A stretch of DNA of 64,000 nucleotides from Deltaproteobacteria bacterium (lineage in GTDB: Bacteria; UBA10199; JACPAL01; JAHFST01): positions 62,001 through 126,000 of the forward strand of contig JAHFST010000004.1 in NCBI GenBank assembly GCA_023265625.1, given 5' to 3'. Each line of letters opens with the position of its first letter. The stretch's first letter is position 1. The notes beneath the pieces are model-generated. The model searched no databases and was not told the DNA's origin. It saw only the letters and a program-made list of their open reading frames with translations. Positions 17,951-25,895 of the stretch are shown here, one piece after another. The translations under genes were made by a program, and so were the position numbers.

Positions 17951-18369
17951 AATATCACTTTAAAATTCACAAGCAAAGAACAGGCTATTGGGCAGAAAGC
18001 GTTGAGTTAAAAGGCTGCCTGAGTCAGGGAAAGAATCTGGACGAGCTAAAAGAAAACCTCAAAGAAGCGTTGGATCTTTATCTCGATGAACCGGAAGATT
18101 CCAACGTCCTCTTCCCCCTGCCTAAAAAAAACTTGCATGGGAAAAATATCGCCACCATCGCAGTCAATCCCCAAATCGCCCTTACTTTATTGGTACGCAC
18201 GGAGCGACTGAGAAAAAAGTGGACTCAAAGAGTCACCGCAAAACATTTGGGAATTCCGCTCTATAGTTACCAAAAGCTGGAAGATTCAAAAACAGCCAAT
18301 CCCGAATGGAAAACCTTGATCAAACTTCGCCGGGTCTTTCCCAATCTTAATTTAAATTGGGCGACTTGA
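17947..18369 (+). CDS. hicB: HicB-family antitoxin with C-terminal helix-turn-helix
   Basis: A 140-residue antitoxin. The N-terminal half is the partial RNase H-like HicB fold (YWAESVELKGCLSQGKNLDEL, LDLYLDEPED). The C-terminal half, from about residue 85, has an XRE-like helix-turn-helix (RVTAKHLGIPLYSYQKLEDSK, IKLRRVFPNL) for binding its own promoter. It neutralises the HicA encoded just upstream. Confidence 0.9.
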   Translation: MKYHFKIHKQRTGYWAESVELKGCLSQGKNLDELKENLKEALDLYLDEPEDSNVLFPLPKKNLHGKNIATIAVNPQIALTLLVRTERLRKKWTQRVTAKHLGIPLYSYQKLEDSKTANPEWKTLIKLRRVFPNLNLNWAT

Positions 18370-18386
18370 TCGGAGCGCAACGCGCC

Positions 18387-18405
18387 ATCAAAATCCCAGC
18401 AAGAA
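18387..18405. repeat. right copy of the 19-base direct repeat flanking hicAB
   Basis: Same 19 bases as at 17614-17632. In this copy they encode the last residues and TGA of the minus-strand mazF-like gene. The left copy thus looks like a duplicated 3' end of that gene. Confidence 0.8.
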
Positions 18406-18732
18406 GCGGACTCCGTCTTGGATCTTTTCGAAAGAAACAGGTGCCACGGGCCCCAGACATTCGATAAAAAAACTTCGATCGATCGTGTGGACTTGATCGA
18501 GCAACACATCGGAAGGCTGCTTGACCTCCAAGGTGTTGGACGGGTCCAAACGCACTCGCAAGATATTGCCGTCGCGCAATTGTGTCGTGAGGGGCACCAC
18601 CACGACACCCGGACTTCCCGCCTCCAAGGTATCGGAGGCCTGAATGACCACCACGGGACGAATCTTGCCAGGCTTGGAGCGCCGGGGAGGGTTCATGTCG
18701 ACGACGTAACAATAACCTTGTTCAATCTGCAT
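18388..18732 (-). CDS. MazF/PemK-family endoribonuclease toxin
   Basis: A 114-residue toxin with the MazF fold: QGYCYVVDMNPPRRSKPGKIRPVVVIQ (the RPV motif and the loop before it), VVVPLTTQLR, and DQVHTIDRSFF. It cleaves mRNA at short single-stranded sites. The ATG at 18732 gives the family start and overlaps the antitoxin gene by 11 bases. It lies opposite to the two hicAB modules that surround it. Confidence 0.92.
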   Translation of the reverse strand: MQIEQGYCYVVDMNPPRRSKPGKIRPVVVIQASDTLEAGSPGVVVVPLTTQLRDGNILRVRLDPSNTLEVKQPSDVLLDQVHTIDRSFFIECLGPVAPVSFEKIQDGVRFLLGF

Positions 18733-18955
18733 GGGTCCTGAGGTTGGCAAACTCGCTTAAAACATCCTTGGCCTCATCCTGGTAATGATGAAAATAACTC
18801 CGAAGCCGCTTGAGCTCCAGCTGCCGGTTTAACTGCTTGTTAAACGCCGCAATCGCCCGATTGATGTAGTCCGTCTTGGAATGCACCTGGGCCTTCGGCA
18901 GGAGTCGTTCCATTTCCTGTTCGATGTCTGGGCGGATGTTGAGTTTAAGTGCCAT
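18722..18955 (-). CDS. antitoxin of the MazF-like toxin
   Basis: The product is 77 residues: an N-terminal ribbon-helix-helix-like strand and helix (LKLNIRPDIEQEMERLLP, KTDYINRAIAAFNKQL) and a charged C-terminal helix that would wrap the toxin. I chose the ATG at 18955, preceded by AAAGGA, over one at 18991. The stop lies inside the start of the toxin gene. A promoter and inverted repeat directly upstream suit autorepression. Confidence 0.85.
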   Translation of the reverse strand: MALKLNIRPDIEQEMERLLPKAQVHSKTDYINRAIAAFNKQLNRQLELKRLRSYFHHYQDEAKDVLSEFANLRTHAD

Positions 18956-18996
18956 AGTATATTCCTTTATTATATATACTATTAGGAACATATCAA
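18954..18996 (-). promoter_or_regulatory. promoter and operator of the mazEF-like module
   Basis: On the minus strand TTGATA (18991-18996) and TATAAT (18969-18974) are 16 bases apart. Inverted ATAGTAT/ATACTAT arms (18954-18960 and 18976-18982) span the -10 region and the start codon, a probable antitoxin-binding site. Confidence 0.75.
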
Positions 18997-19140
18997 GAGA
19001 TATCCACCGAACGCAAAAATATTGTCGATTAAGGATTATTTATGAGTTAGTTGACTTAGTGGACAACGTCCCTACTTCCTACTACTTCCTATACTTCCTA
19101 CGGCAAAAAGGTTGCCTAAATTCACGCATTTTTTTAATTC

Positions 19141-19168
19141 TTGACAGTGCCACTACCTGTAGTACCAT
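19141..19168 (+). promoter_or_regulatory. promoter of the second hicAB module
   Basis: A perfect TTGACA (19141-19146) followed 16 bases later by TACCAT. A short perfect dyad ACTACCTGTAGT-like (ACTAC, two bases, GTAGT) lies in the spacer and may be the HicB operator. The 60 bases upstream carry three CTTCCTA units. Confidence 0.5.
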
Positions 19169-19174
19169 TTTAGA

Positions 19175-19414
19175 GTGCCTCCCAAGGAGAAGCTGGTTGA
19201 AAAACTTTCGAATCAGACAATTAAGAAAGCAGAATTAGAGACTCTCCTTGGCCATATGGGATTTGAAAAACTTAGAGGTAAAGGGTCTCATGAAGTATGG
19301 GGACGAAGTGATTTTCATGATCTGCATATCGTGATGGCAACACACGATAAGGAAGTGCCCCGATATCAGTTGAGGCAAATTGAGAAATCTTTGAAAAAGC
19401 GAGGTTTGTTATGA
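19175..19414 (+). CDS. hicA: HicA-family toxin, second module
   Basis: The 79-residue protein has the HicA pattern ELETLLGHMGFEKLRGKGSHEVW with the catalytic His in GSH, then a C-terminal VPRYQLRQIEKSLKKRGL. It is about 15 residues longer at the N-terminus than the first HicA here. The start appears to be GTG at 19175, placed almost where transcription should begin. Overlaps hicB by 4 bases. Confidence 0.88.
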   Translation: MPPKEKLVEKLSNQTIKKAELETLLGHMGFEKLRGKGSHEVWGRSDFHDLHIVMATHDKEVPRYQLRQIEKSLKKRGLL

Positions 19415-19740
19415 AAGACTACCCCTACTTGATCAACATCTTCTGGTCTGAAGAGGATCAGATCTATATGGCGGAAGCACCTGAACTCGAGGGGTGCATC
19501 ACCCATGGGAACAGCCCGGAAGAGGCCGTTCGTAAGGCGGGGGAGGCCATCAAGAGTTGGATTCAGGCAGCGAAAAAGTTGAAACATCCGCTCCCACAAC
19601 CAGTCACCAAACGCCGCGTCAGCGGCAAGTTCAACGTCCGCATCCCCAAAACCCTACACAAATCGCTCATTGTGAAATCGGCCCAGGAAGGGGTCAGCCT
19701 GAACCATCTGGTCACAACCTTATTGTCACAAAATCTGTAG
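19411..19740 (+). CDS. hicB: HicB-family antitoxin, second module (ribbon-helix-helix type)
   Basis: A 109-residue antitoxin. The N-terminal HicB fold reads YPYLINIFWSEEDQIYMAEAPELEGC then THGNSPEEAVRKAGEAIKSWI. The C-terminal KFNVRIPKTLHKSLIVKSAQ, GVSLNHLVTTLLSQ is a ribbon-helix-helix DNA-binding unit, unlike the helix-turn-helix of the first HicB. The two modules are therefore not recent duplicates. Its TAG lies in the mfd leader. Confidence 0.9.
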   Translation: MKDYPYLINIFWSEEDQIYMAEAPELEGCITHGNSPEEAVRKAGEAIKSWIQAAKKLKHPLPQPVTKRRVSGKFNVRIPKTLHKSLIVKSAQEGVSLNHLVTTLLSQNL

Positions 19741-19757
19741 GAGAAAAACACCGCCTG

Positions 19758-22700
19758 TTGACCTACCCCTATTGTCTAGGATACGCCACCCCGGTGGATG
19801 TATCCCAAAAGATCCTGGCGCGGCTCTCCCAAGGAGACTCCCTCATTCGTTGCTCCGGCCTGACCCCGGCGGCACAGGCTTATCTGCTCACCCAACTCCT
19901 GCGGCAGGAACCGAAACGCAGCTACGTGCTCATCGCGCCCCACACCAAGAATGCCCTGGCCCTGCAGCAGGACCTGCAATTCTTTCTCGGGCCCGCCGCC
20001 GATCAACCGGTGATCTTGTTTCCGCCCCTGGACGCCCTCCCCTACTCCGGACTCTCGTCCCATCCGGAATTACTCTGTGAACGGATAAAGGCCTTGTGGG
20101 CCTTGCGAGAAGCTCGAACACCAATAATCCTCATCACCACCCCCGTGGCCCTTACCGAGCCATTGTTGCCCCGTGATCAATTGACCTCGCTCACCCTCGA
20201 AGTCGGCGAAACCATGCCGCGCGAACTGCTGCTCGAACAACTGCCCGAATGGGGGTATCAAAATGCCCCGTTGGTCACCGAGCTGGGGAATTTTGCGGTG
20301 CGGGGAGGGATCATCGATCTCTACTCGCCACTCTACGAACTGCCGATTCGCATTGAATGGATGGGGGATTTGGTGGAATCGATCCGGCTCTTTGACCCCA
20401 AGACTCAGACCTCGACCGGCGATAAGATGAAATCGGCCGCCCTGATCCCAGTGCGTGAAACCTTGTTGACCGCCTCGCATCGCACCCTGTTTGCCAGCCA
20501 ACTCAGGGCCCGTGCTGAGACGCGAGACATCCCTAAGACCGTTTGGGGACCGCTCATTGAAAAAATTAAAGAAGGCATCCCCTTTCCGGGTGTGGAGACG
20601 TACCTCCCCTGCTTTTATCAAACCACCACCTACCTCTGGGATTGGCTGCCTGCCAAAGCCGTCCTGATGAGAGGGAATGTGCAAGATGTGTTGGAAGATT
20701 ATCAGCTGGAGATGCAGGCCCTGCAACCCGCACAACATGCCTTGCTGGATCGCGCCGAGATTCGACTCGAACCTAGCCAACTCATGCAACGACTGAGCAC
20801 CTATCAACAAATTGAATTAGTGGACCAACAGGATCGCCCAGAGACCTTGAACTTCCCATTGGAGACACACGAGGCCATTCGTCCCGAGCTGGAGCAGGCC
20901 CGGCGCACCGCTCACCCGCTGGCCCCGCTCACGCAACGATTGCAAACTTGGCTAGATACGGATCCGGTTTATCTGGTCACAAGCAGTGATGCCCAAGCGG
21001 GACGGATCTCTGATCTGCTACAGGGGTTGCCCGCCGGCAGTTTCGTAGAACACCAATTTTCCGAAGTGAACCGCAGCACCAAACTCCGCATTGTCGTGGG
21101 ACATCTGAGCAATGGATTCCGTCTCCCCGGACAGATCAACCTGATCACCGAGGAAGAAATATTCGGCCTCAAGGTGCGTCGCCCCTCCCGCCTCAAAAAA
21201 GGCGTCTTTGATTTTTCTTCTCTCTCCAGTCTCAAATTAGGTGACCCCGTGGTCCACAACGAACAGGGGATCTGCCTCTACAAGGGGCTGATCCATCTCA
21301 CCATTGATGACATCGCCAACGACTTTGTCCTGCTCGAATTCCGGGACGGCGACAAGCTCTACCTGCCGGTCTATCGCATGAACTTGATCGGTCGTTATGT
21401 GGGCGGGGAAAATCCCCGTCTGGATAAGATGGGCGGCGGATCTTGGGTCGCGGTAAAACAAAAGGCCCAGAAGGCCATCCAAGAGATGGCGGGAGAGCTG
21501 CTCCAACTCTACGCGGCGCGCACGGTCGGCAAGGGGTTTGCCTATTCCCCGCCCAACGAGACCTTCGAGGCCTTTGAAGCAAGCTTTCCCTTTGAAGAAA
21601 CCCCCGATCAGGAAAAGGCCATTCAGGATGTGTTGCACGATATGGAATCGGAACAACCCATGGACCGCTTGGTACTGGGCGACGTGGGTTACGGTAAGAC
21701 CGAGGTGGCGATGCGCGCCGCCTTTAAGGCCGTGTTAGACGGGCGGCAGGTCGCCTTGTTGGTGCCCACCACCCTGCTCGCCTTTCAACACTACGAACGG
21801 TTTTTGGATCGATTCAAAGATTATCCCGTCACCATCGACATGCTCTCCCGGTTTCGCTCGACCGCGGAACAAAAGGCCACCGTGCAAAAAATCGCCCAGG
21901 GAAAGATCGACATCCTGATCGGCACCCATCGCATCCTGCAACCGGACCTCTCGTTTAAGAATTTGGGCCTGCTGGTCATCGATGAGGAACACCGCTTCGG
22001 GGTCAGTCACAAGGAAAAGATCAAACGCCTGCGAAAAAATATCGACGTCTTGGCCCTCTCCGCCACCCCGATCCCGCGCACCCTCCACATGTCGCTGATT
22101 GGGATGCGGCCGATCAGTGTCATTGAGACCCCGCCGGTCGATCGCCTGGCGATCCGCACCTATGTGACACCGTTTGAAGATCAGGTGCTGCGCGAGGCGA
22201 TCTTGCGGGAGATCAAGCGCGGCGGGCAGGTCTTCTTTGTGCACAATCAAATCGAAACCATCATGGGCATGAAGGAGCAACTCCAACAACTTGTGCCCGA
22301 TATCAAGATTGAAATCGCCCATGGGCAAATGGATGAAGAAATTTTGGAAACAATCATGATCCGATTTTTTCATCACGAGTTCGACCTCCTGCTCTGCACC
22401 ACCATCATTGAATCAGGCATCGACATCCCCACGGCCAACACGATCATCATTAACCGCGCCGAACGACTGGGCCTGGCCCAGATTTATCAGCTCCGTGGTC
22501 GGGTCGGGCGCTCCGGGCATCGGGCCTACGCCTATTTGGTGGTCTCCGATCAGGAGACCCTCACCCCGACCGCCACCCAACGCCTCTCCGTGTTGCAACG
22601 CTACTCCGAGCTCGGCTCCGGCTTCAAGATGGCCTCTTACGACCTGGAGATCCGTGGGGCCGGCACCTTGTTGGGCGAGAAACAATCCGGCCAGATGGCG

Positions 22701-23222
22701 GCCTTGGGTTATGAGCTCTATTCGGAAATTTTATCGGACGCGATCCGCAAACTGAAGGGGGAAGAGGTCTTGGAGAGCATTGATCCCGAATTTCATTTTA
22801 GGCTGCCGGCCTACCTCCCCGAATCTTATGTCAACGAACCCGCCATCCGGCTGGATCTCTACCTCCGCCTGGCCTCCTTGGATCAGGAAGAAGAGATTGA
22901 TGCCATTACGGAAGAGCTCACCGATCGTTTTGGCCCCAGTCCCGTGGAGGTGACCAACCTCTTGGAAATATCCGCCTTGAAGACCCATGCCAAAAAACTG
23001 CGGATCAAGCAGATTCGGTATGATGGCCGATCGTTTGTGTACGCCTTTGATGTCAGCTCACCGCTCGCCCCGGATCGGCTCTTGGAAAGAATTAAGCGCC
23101 AACCCAAGAAATTTAGGCTCACCCCCGATTTTCGATTTATCGTGCAAGAACCCTGGGACAAACCGGAATTGGCCTTGGTGGCCGCGAAAAAGCTGTTGCG
23201 CGACCTCGTCCTGCATATATAG
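19758..23222 (+). CDS. mfd: transcription-repair coupling factor Mfd
   Basis: A 1154-residue protein, the normal length. Mfd releases RNA polymerase stalled at DNA lesions and recruits UvrA. Order: UvrB-like domains at residues 1-~330 (with SHPELLCERIKALWAL and GNFAVRGGIIDLYSP), the RNA-polymerase-interacting domain (LKLGDPVVHNEQGICLYKGL), and RecG-like translocase motifs (GDVGYGKTEVAMRAA, DEEHRFG, LSATPIPRTL, TTIIESGIDIPTANTI, QLRGRVGRS), then a TRCF C-terminal domain. The open frame reaches back to 19557 inside hicB; I chose TTG at 19758, which has AGGAG upstream. UvrA is encoded at 31334. Confidence 0.95.
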   Translation: MTYPYCLGYATPVDVSQKILARLSQGDSLIRCSGLTPAAQAYLLTQLLRQEPKRSYVLIAPHTKNALALQQDLQFFLGPAADQPVILFPPLDALPYSGLSSHPELLCERIKALWALREARTPIILITTPVALTEPLLPRDQLTSLTLEVGETMPRELLLEQLPEWGYQNAPLVTELGNFAVRGGIIDLYSPLYELPIRIEWMGDLVESIRLFDPKTQTSTGDKMKSAALIPVRETLLTASHRTLFASQLRARAETRDIPKTVWGPLIEKIKEGIPFPGVETYLPCFYQTTTYLWDWLPAKAVLMRGNVQDVLEDYQLEMQALQPAQHALLDRAEIRLEPSQLMQRLSTYQQIELVDQQDRPETLNFPLETHEAIRPELEQARRTAHPLAPLTQRLQTWLDTDPVYLVTSSDAQAGRISDLLQGLPAGSFVEHQFSEVNRSTKLRIVVGHLSNGFRLPGQINLITEEEIFGLKVRRPSRLKKGVFDFSSLSSLKLGDPVVHNEQGICLYKGLIHLTIDDIANDFVLLEFRDGDKLYLPVYRMNLIGRYVGGENPRLDKMGGGSWVAVKQKAQKAIQEMAGELLQLYAARTVGKGFAYSPPNETFEAFEASFPFEETPDQEKAIQDVLHDMESEQPMDRLVLGDVGYGKTEVAMRAAFKAVLDGRQVALLVPTTLLAFQHYERFLDRFKDYPVTIDMLSRFRSTAEQKATVQKIAQGKIDILIGTHRILQPDLSFKNLGLLVIDEEHRFGVSHKEKIKRLRKNIDVLALSATPIPRTLHMSLIGMRPISVIETPPVDRLAIRTYVTPFEDQVLREAILREIKRGGQVFFVHNQIETIMGMKEQLQQLVPDIKIEIAHGQMDEEILETIMIRFFHHEFDLLLCTTIIESGIDIPTANTIIINRAERLGLAQIYQLRGRVGRSGHRAYAYLVVSDQETLTPTATQRLSVLQRYSELGSGFKMASYDLEIRGAGTLLGEKQSGQMAALGYELYSEILSDAIRKLKGEEVLESIDPEFHFRLPAYLPESYVNEPAIRLDLYLRLASLDQEEEIDAITEELTDRFGPSPVEVTNLLEISALKTHAKKLRIKQIRYDGRSFVYAFDVSSPLAPDRLLERIKRQPKKFRLTPDFRFIVQEPWDKPELALVAAKKLLRDLVLHI

Positions 23223-23231
23223 AGGTGTGCT

Positions 23232-24227
23232 ATGAAACGATCCACTCTCCAACATGTCTCATTATTTCTAATCTCCATAGGTCTGTTTGCCTGCGGCCGC
23301 GGGGGATGCACCTCGGTCGGACAAGACCCATGGGTCGCCCAAGTCAACGAGACCAAGATCACGGTCAAACAACTCCAGGCCTTGATGCAACTCGATCAAG
23401 ACAATTATGACCCCAATCTCTGGCAAGATGTCGACGGTGCCCTCGCCTTAAAAAAACAGCTGCTGCAATCGCTCATTGAACAGCAAGTGCTGGTGTTGGA
23501 AGCGGACCGCCTCGGAGTCAAGGTCACCTCGGACGCCCTGAAGGCGGCGATTGCCGAGCTGGAAGAAGGCTATGGGGATGGTCATTTGGCAGAGGCCTTG
23601 ACGCAACAGGGGATCGAATTCGGAGAATGGAAAAAATCCTTGGAAAAAAAGTTGCAGGTCGAACAGTTAATCGATCAGGAAATTTATCAAAAAATCAACA
23701 TCCCGGAAGACGAGATCAAATCCTATTACCAGGCCCATCGCAAACAATTTTACGAACCCGATCGCATCCATTGTCGGCACATGGTGAGCAATAAAAAGGA
23801 AAAGACCGAAAAAATGTTGGCCCTGCTCAACAAGGGAGAAACTTTTGCCACCATCGCCAAAAAATTCTCCGAGAGTCCGGATCATGCCCAGGGAGGGGAT
23901 TTGGGTTTTATCAAGATGGGGGAATACCCGGAAGTCTTCAATATGTGTTTTCAACTCGCCACCGGGCAGACCAGCCAGATTGTTCCATCGGAATACGGCT
24001 TTCACATTTTTTACGTGATTGAAAAAAAACCGGGCTACTTCCTCTCCCTGGCGGATGCCAGGGATAAGATCCAAGAAATCTTGGTGGGCACGAAGGGCGA
24101 GGCCCCGTTGAAATCATGGCTTGACGATTTGTTTAAACAGGCAAAGATACAAGTGCACGAGGATGTGTTACGGGACATCGTCTTGCAACCAAGCCCGGAG
24201 ACACGGCCCAACAATAACGGAGAGTGA
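23232..24227 (+). CDS. parvulin-type peptidylprolyl isomerase lipoprotein
   Basis: A 331-residue protein. A signal peptide ends in a lipobox (LFAC, Cys21), so the protein should be anchored in a membrane facing the periplasm. A SurA-like N-terminal helical domain follows (VNETKITVKQLQ...ALKKQLLQSLIEQQVLVLEA), then a PpiC parvulin domain (HCRHMVSNKKEKTEKML, FATIAKKFSESPDHAQGGDLGF, SEYGFHIFYV). The role is probably outer membrane protein folding. It follows mfd by 9 bases and a second SurA-like gene by 1. Confidence 0.9.
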   Translation: MKRSTLQHVSLFLISIGLFACGRGGCTSVGQDPWVAQVNETKITVKQLQALMQLDQDNYDPNLWQDVDGALALKKQLLQSLIEQQVLVLEADRLGVKVTSDALKAAIAELEEGYGDGHLAEALTQQGIEFGEWKKSLEKKLQVEQLIDQEIYQKINIPEDEIKSYYQAHRKQFYEPDRIHCRHMVSNKKEKTEKMLALLNKGETFATIAKKFSESPDHAQGGDLGFIKMGEYPEVFNMCFQLATGQTSQIVPSEYGFHIFYVIEKKPGYFLSLADARDKIQEILVGTKGEAPLKSWLDDLFKQAKIQVHEDVLRDIVLQPSPETRPNNNGE

Positions 24228-24228
24228 T

Positions 24229-24825
24229 ATGATAAAACTGCTGGTCTTGATCTTGCTTTTATCCGCCACAACGGTCATGGCGGAAACAGTCGATCGCATC
24301 GCCGCGGTGGTGGGTGATGAGATTATTCTGCAATCAGACATCAAGGCCTATGCCAATCGGCAGGCCCATAATCGTTTGGTGGATAACACCCAACTGACCG
24401 CCACCCGACGCGCCAAGACCCCGCTGGAGGAAATTATCCGGGAGAAACTTCTCCAGCACGAGATCAAACGGTTGGATGTTCAAATTTCTGATCAAGACCT
24501 TTCCGGTGGCATTGGCAATATCTTGCAACGCAACCAAATGACCTTGGACGCCCTCAAGCAGGAACTCGCCCACAAAGGAATTGCCTTTGAGACCTACAAA
24601 CAGCAGATGTCCGAACAGATCAAACAGATGAAATTTATCAGCCAGGTCATTTACCCGCGCATTCAAATCACGGATGGTGAAGTGAATAAGCAACTGCACG
24701 CCGGCGCCTCGGACACAGAACGACTACGCGCCAAGCAGGCCCTCATTGAGTCACGCATCAGCGACGAGCTGGATAAATATTTGGAAGATGTGCGCGCCAA
24801 GACCTACATTGAGCTTAAAAACTAA
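24229..24825 (+). CDS. SurA N-terminal domain protein without a parvulin domain
   Basis: The 198-residue product has a cleavable signal peptide (KLLVLILLLSATTVMA) and a SurA-type N-terminal chaperone module (VDRIAAVVGDEIILQSDI, LEEIIREKLLQHEIKRL, MTLDALKQELAHKGIAFETYKQQM, LRAKQALIESRISDELDKYLEDVR). It ends where the PPIase domains of SurA would begin, yet has a normal stop codon, so it is a chaperone-only form. Its ATG has GGAGA upstream and it lies between the parvulin lipoprotein and pdxA. Confidence 0.88.
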   Translation: MIKLLVLILLLSATTVMAETVDRIAAVVGDEIILQSDIKAYANRQAHNRLVDNTQLTATRRAKTPLEEIIREKLLQHEIKRLDVQISDQDLSGGIGNILQRNQMTLDALKQELAHKGIAFETYKQQMSEQIKQMKFISQVIYPRIQITDGEVNKQLHAGASDTERLRAKQALIESRISDELDKYLEDVRAKTYIELKN

Positions 24826-24826
24826 C

Positions 24827-25813
24827 ATGAAGATCGGAATCACCTTGGGGGATCCCTTGGGGATCGGGCCCGAGGTGGTGGTGAAGGCGCTGGCGGATCC
24901 GAAGCTCGCGGGGCGGGTGAGGTTTGTGTTGTATGGGTCGCCCATCGTCCTTCAGGCCGCGATGGAACTCGTCGGGGTTAAAAAATTTTCTCCCAATATC
25001 ATCTTAGTTGACTCCCTCTCCTTACAAAGGAGAGGGCTAGGGAGAGGTCCCGCCGCGAGGACCTCCCCCAACCCCCTCCTTTGTAAGGAGGGGGATAAAA
25101 AAAAACAAGCCGGCCACCTCGCTATCTCATCCGTCCGCCTTGCCACCGAGGCGGCCCTGCGTGGCGACATCGCCGCCATCGTCACGGCCCCGTTGAACAA
25201 ACATCATGCCCATCTGGCCGGTTTTAAATTCCCAGGACACACGGAATACCTGGCGGCCCTCACTGGGACCAAAACCTATCGCATGATGATGGCCGGACCC
25301 ACACTCAAGGTCACGCTCGCCACGATTCATGAACCTCTCGCCAAGGTCCCAGGCCTCCTGACGATTCAGAATCTCTTGGAAACAATCACCCTCACCCACC
25401 GGGAACTCCGTCGCCTCTTTAAAATCAAAAAGCCAAAGATTGCCGTCGCCGGACTGAATCCCCATGCCGGCGAGGAAGGTCTCTTTGGCCAGGAAGAACG
25501 GAAGATCATTACCCCCGCGGTGCGTAAGGCGCGGCAACAAAACATCCGGGTCGAGGGCCCCTTCCCGCCCGACACCATCTTTCGCCGGGTGGTGGCCGGT
25601 GAGTTTGACGCCATCATCGCCCTCTACCATGATCAAGGGCTAATCCCGCTCAAACTCTTGCATTTTGCGGAGGCGGTCAATATAACCCTCGGGCTGCCGA
25701 TTATTCGCACCAGCGTGGATCACGGCACGGCGGAGGACATCGCGTGGCAGGGAATCGCGGATCCGACCAACATGAAGGCGGCGATTAACATGGCGATTAA
25801 TTTGGCATTGTAG
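24827..25813 (+). CDS. pdxA: 4-hydroxythreonine-4-phosphate dehydrogenase PdxA
   Basis: A 328-residue enzyme of pyridoxal phosphate synthesis. It shows GITLGDPLGIGPEV at the N-terminus and the three metal-binding histidines in FPGHTEYLAALT, GLNPHAGEEGLFG and YHDQGLIPLK, plus SVDHGTAEDIAWQG near the end. About residues 63-90 (RRGLGRGPAART then NPLLCKEGDKK) are the translation of a C/T-rich palindromic element inserted in frame. The enzyme core is intact around it. The TAG stop belongs to repeat A4. The ATG lies one base after the previous stop. Confidence 0.93.
   Translation: MKIGITLGDPLGIGPEVVVKALADPKLAGRVRFVLYGSPIVLQAAMELVGVKKFSPNIILVDSLSLQRRGLGRGPAARTSPNPLLCKEGDKKKQAGHLAISSVRLATEAALRGDIAAIVTAPLNKHHAHLAGFKFPGHTEYLAALTGTKTYRMMMAGPTLKVTLATIHEPLAKVPGLLTIQNLLETITLTHRELRRLFKIKKPKIAVAGLNPHAGEEGLFGQEERKIITPAVRKARQQNIRVEGPFPPDTIFRRVVAGEFDAIIALYHDQGLIPLKLLHFAEAVNITLGLPIIRTSVDHGTAEDIAWQGIADPTNMKAAINMAINLAL
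25014..25094. repeat. palindromic element in frame inside pdxA (B-like)
   Basis: Two hairpins (CCTCTCCTTACAAAGGAGAGG and CCCCTCCTTTGTAAGGAGGGG; each shorter than shown when the loop is counted) flank a central GAGGTCC/GGACCTC pair. It is of the same C/T-rich double-hairpin type as B1, B2 and B4, and is translated as a roughly 27-residue insertion with no stop in the pdxA frame. Confidence 0.85.
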
Positions 25814-25888
25814 GGGCGCAATTTATTGCGCCCCATCCCGGAGGTTGGGTATAACACGGTGCAGGGCGTGATAAATCACGCCCCTACA
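25809..25888. repeat. TGTAGGGG palindromic repeat, copy A4
   Basis: Starts TGTAGGGGCGCAATTTATTG and ends TCACGCCCCTACA, with about 30 non-palindromic bases in the middle. Bases 3-5 are the pdxA stop codon. It fills the gap to the phosphohexomutase gene and ends 7 bases before its ATG. Confidence 0.9.
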
Positions 25889-25895
25889 GGAAAAA

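Noticed and set aside
19018-19110. CTTCCTA tandem units as a microsatellite of note
   Set aside because: Only three imperfect units occur and they are too short to call.
20070-20810. A 246-residue minus-strand ORF opposite mfd
   Set aside because: Antisense shadow of mfd with composition typical of reverse-frame translation.
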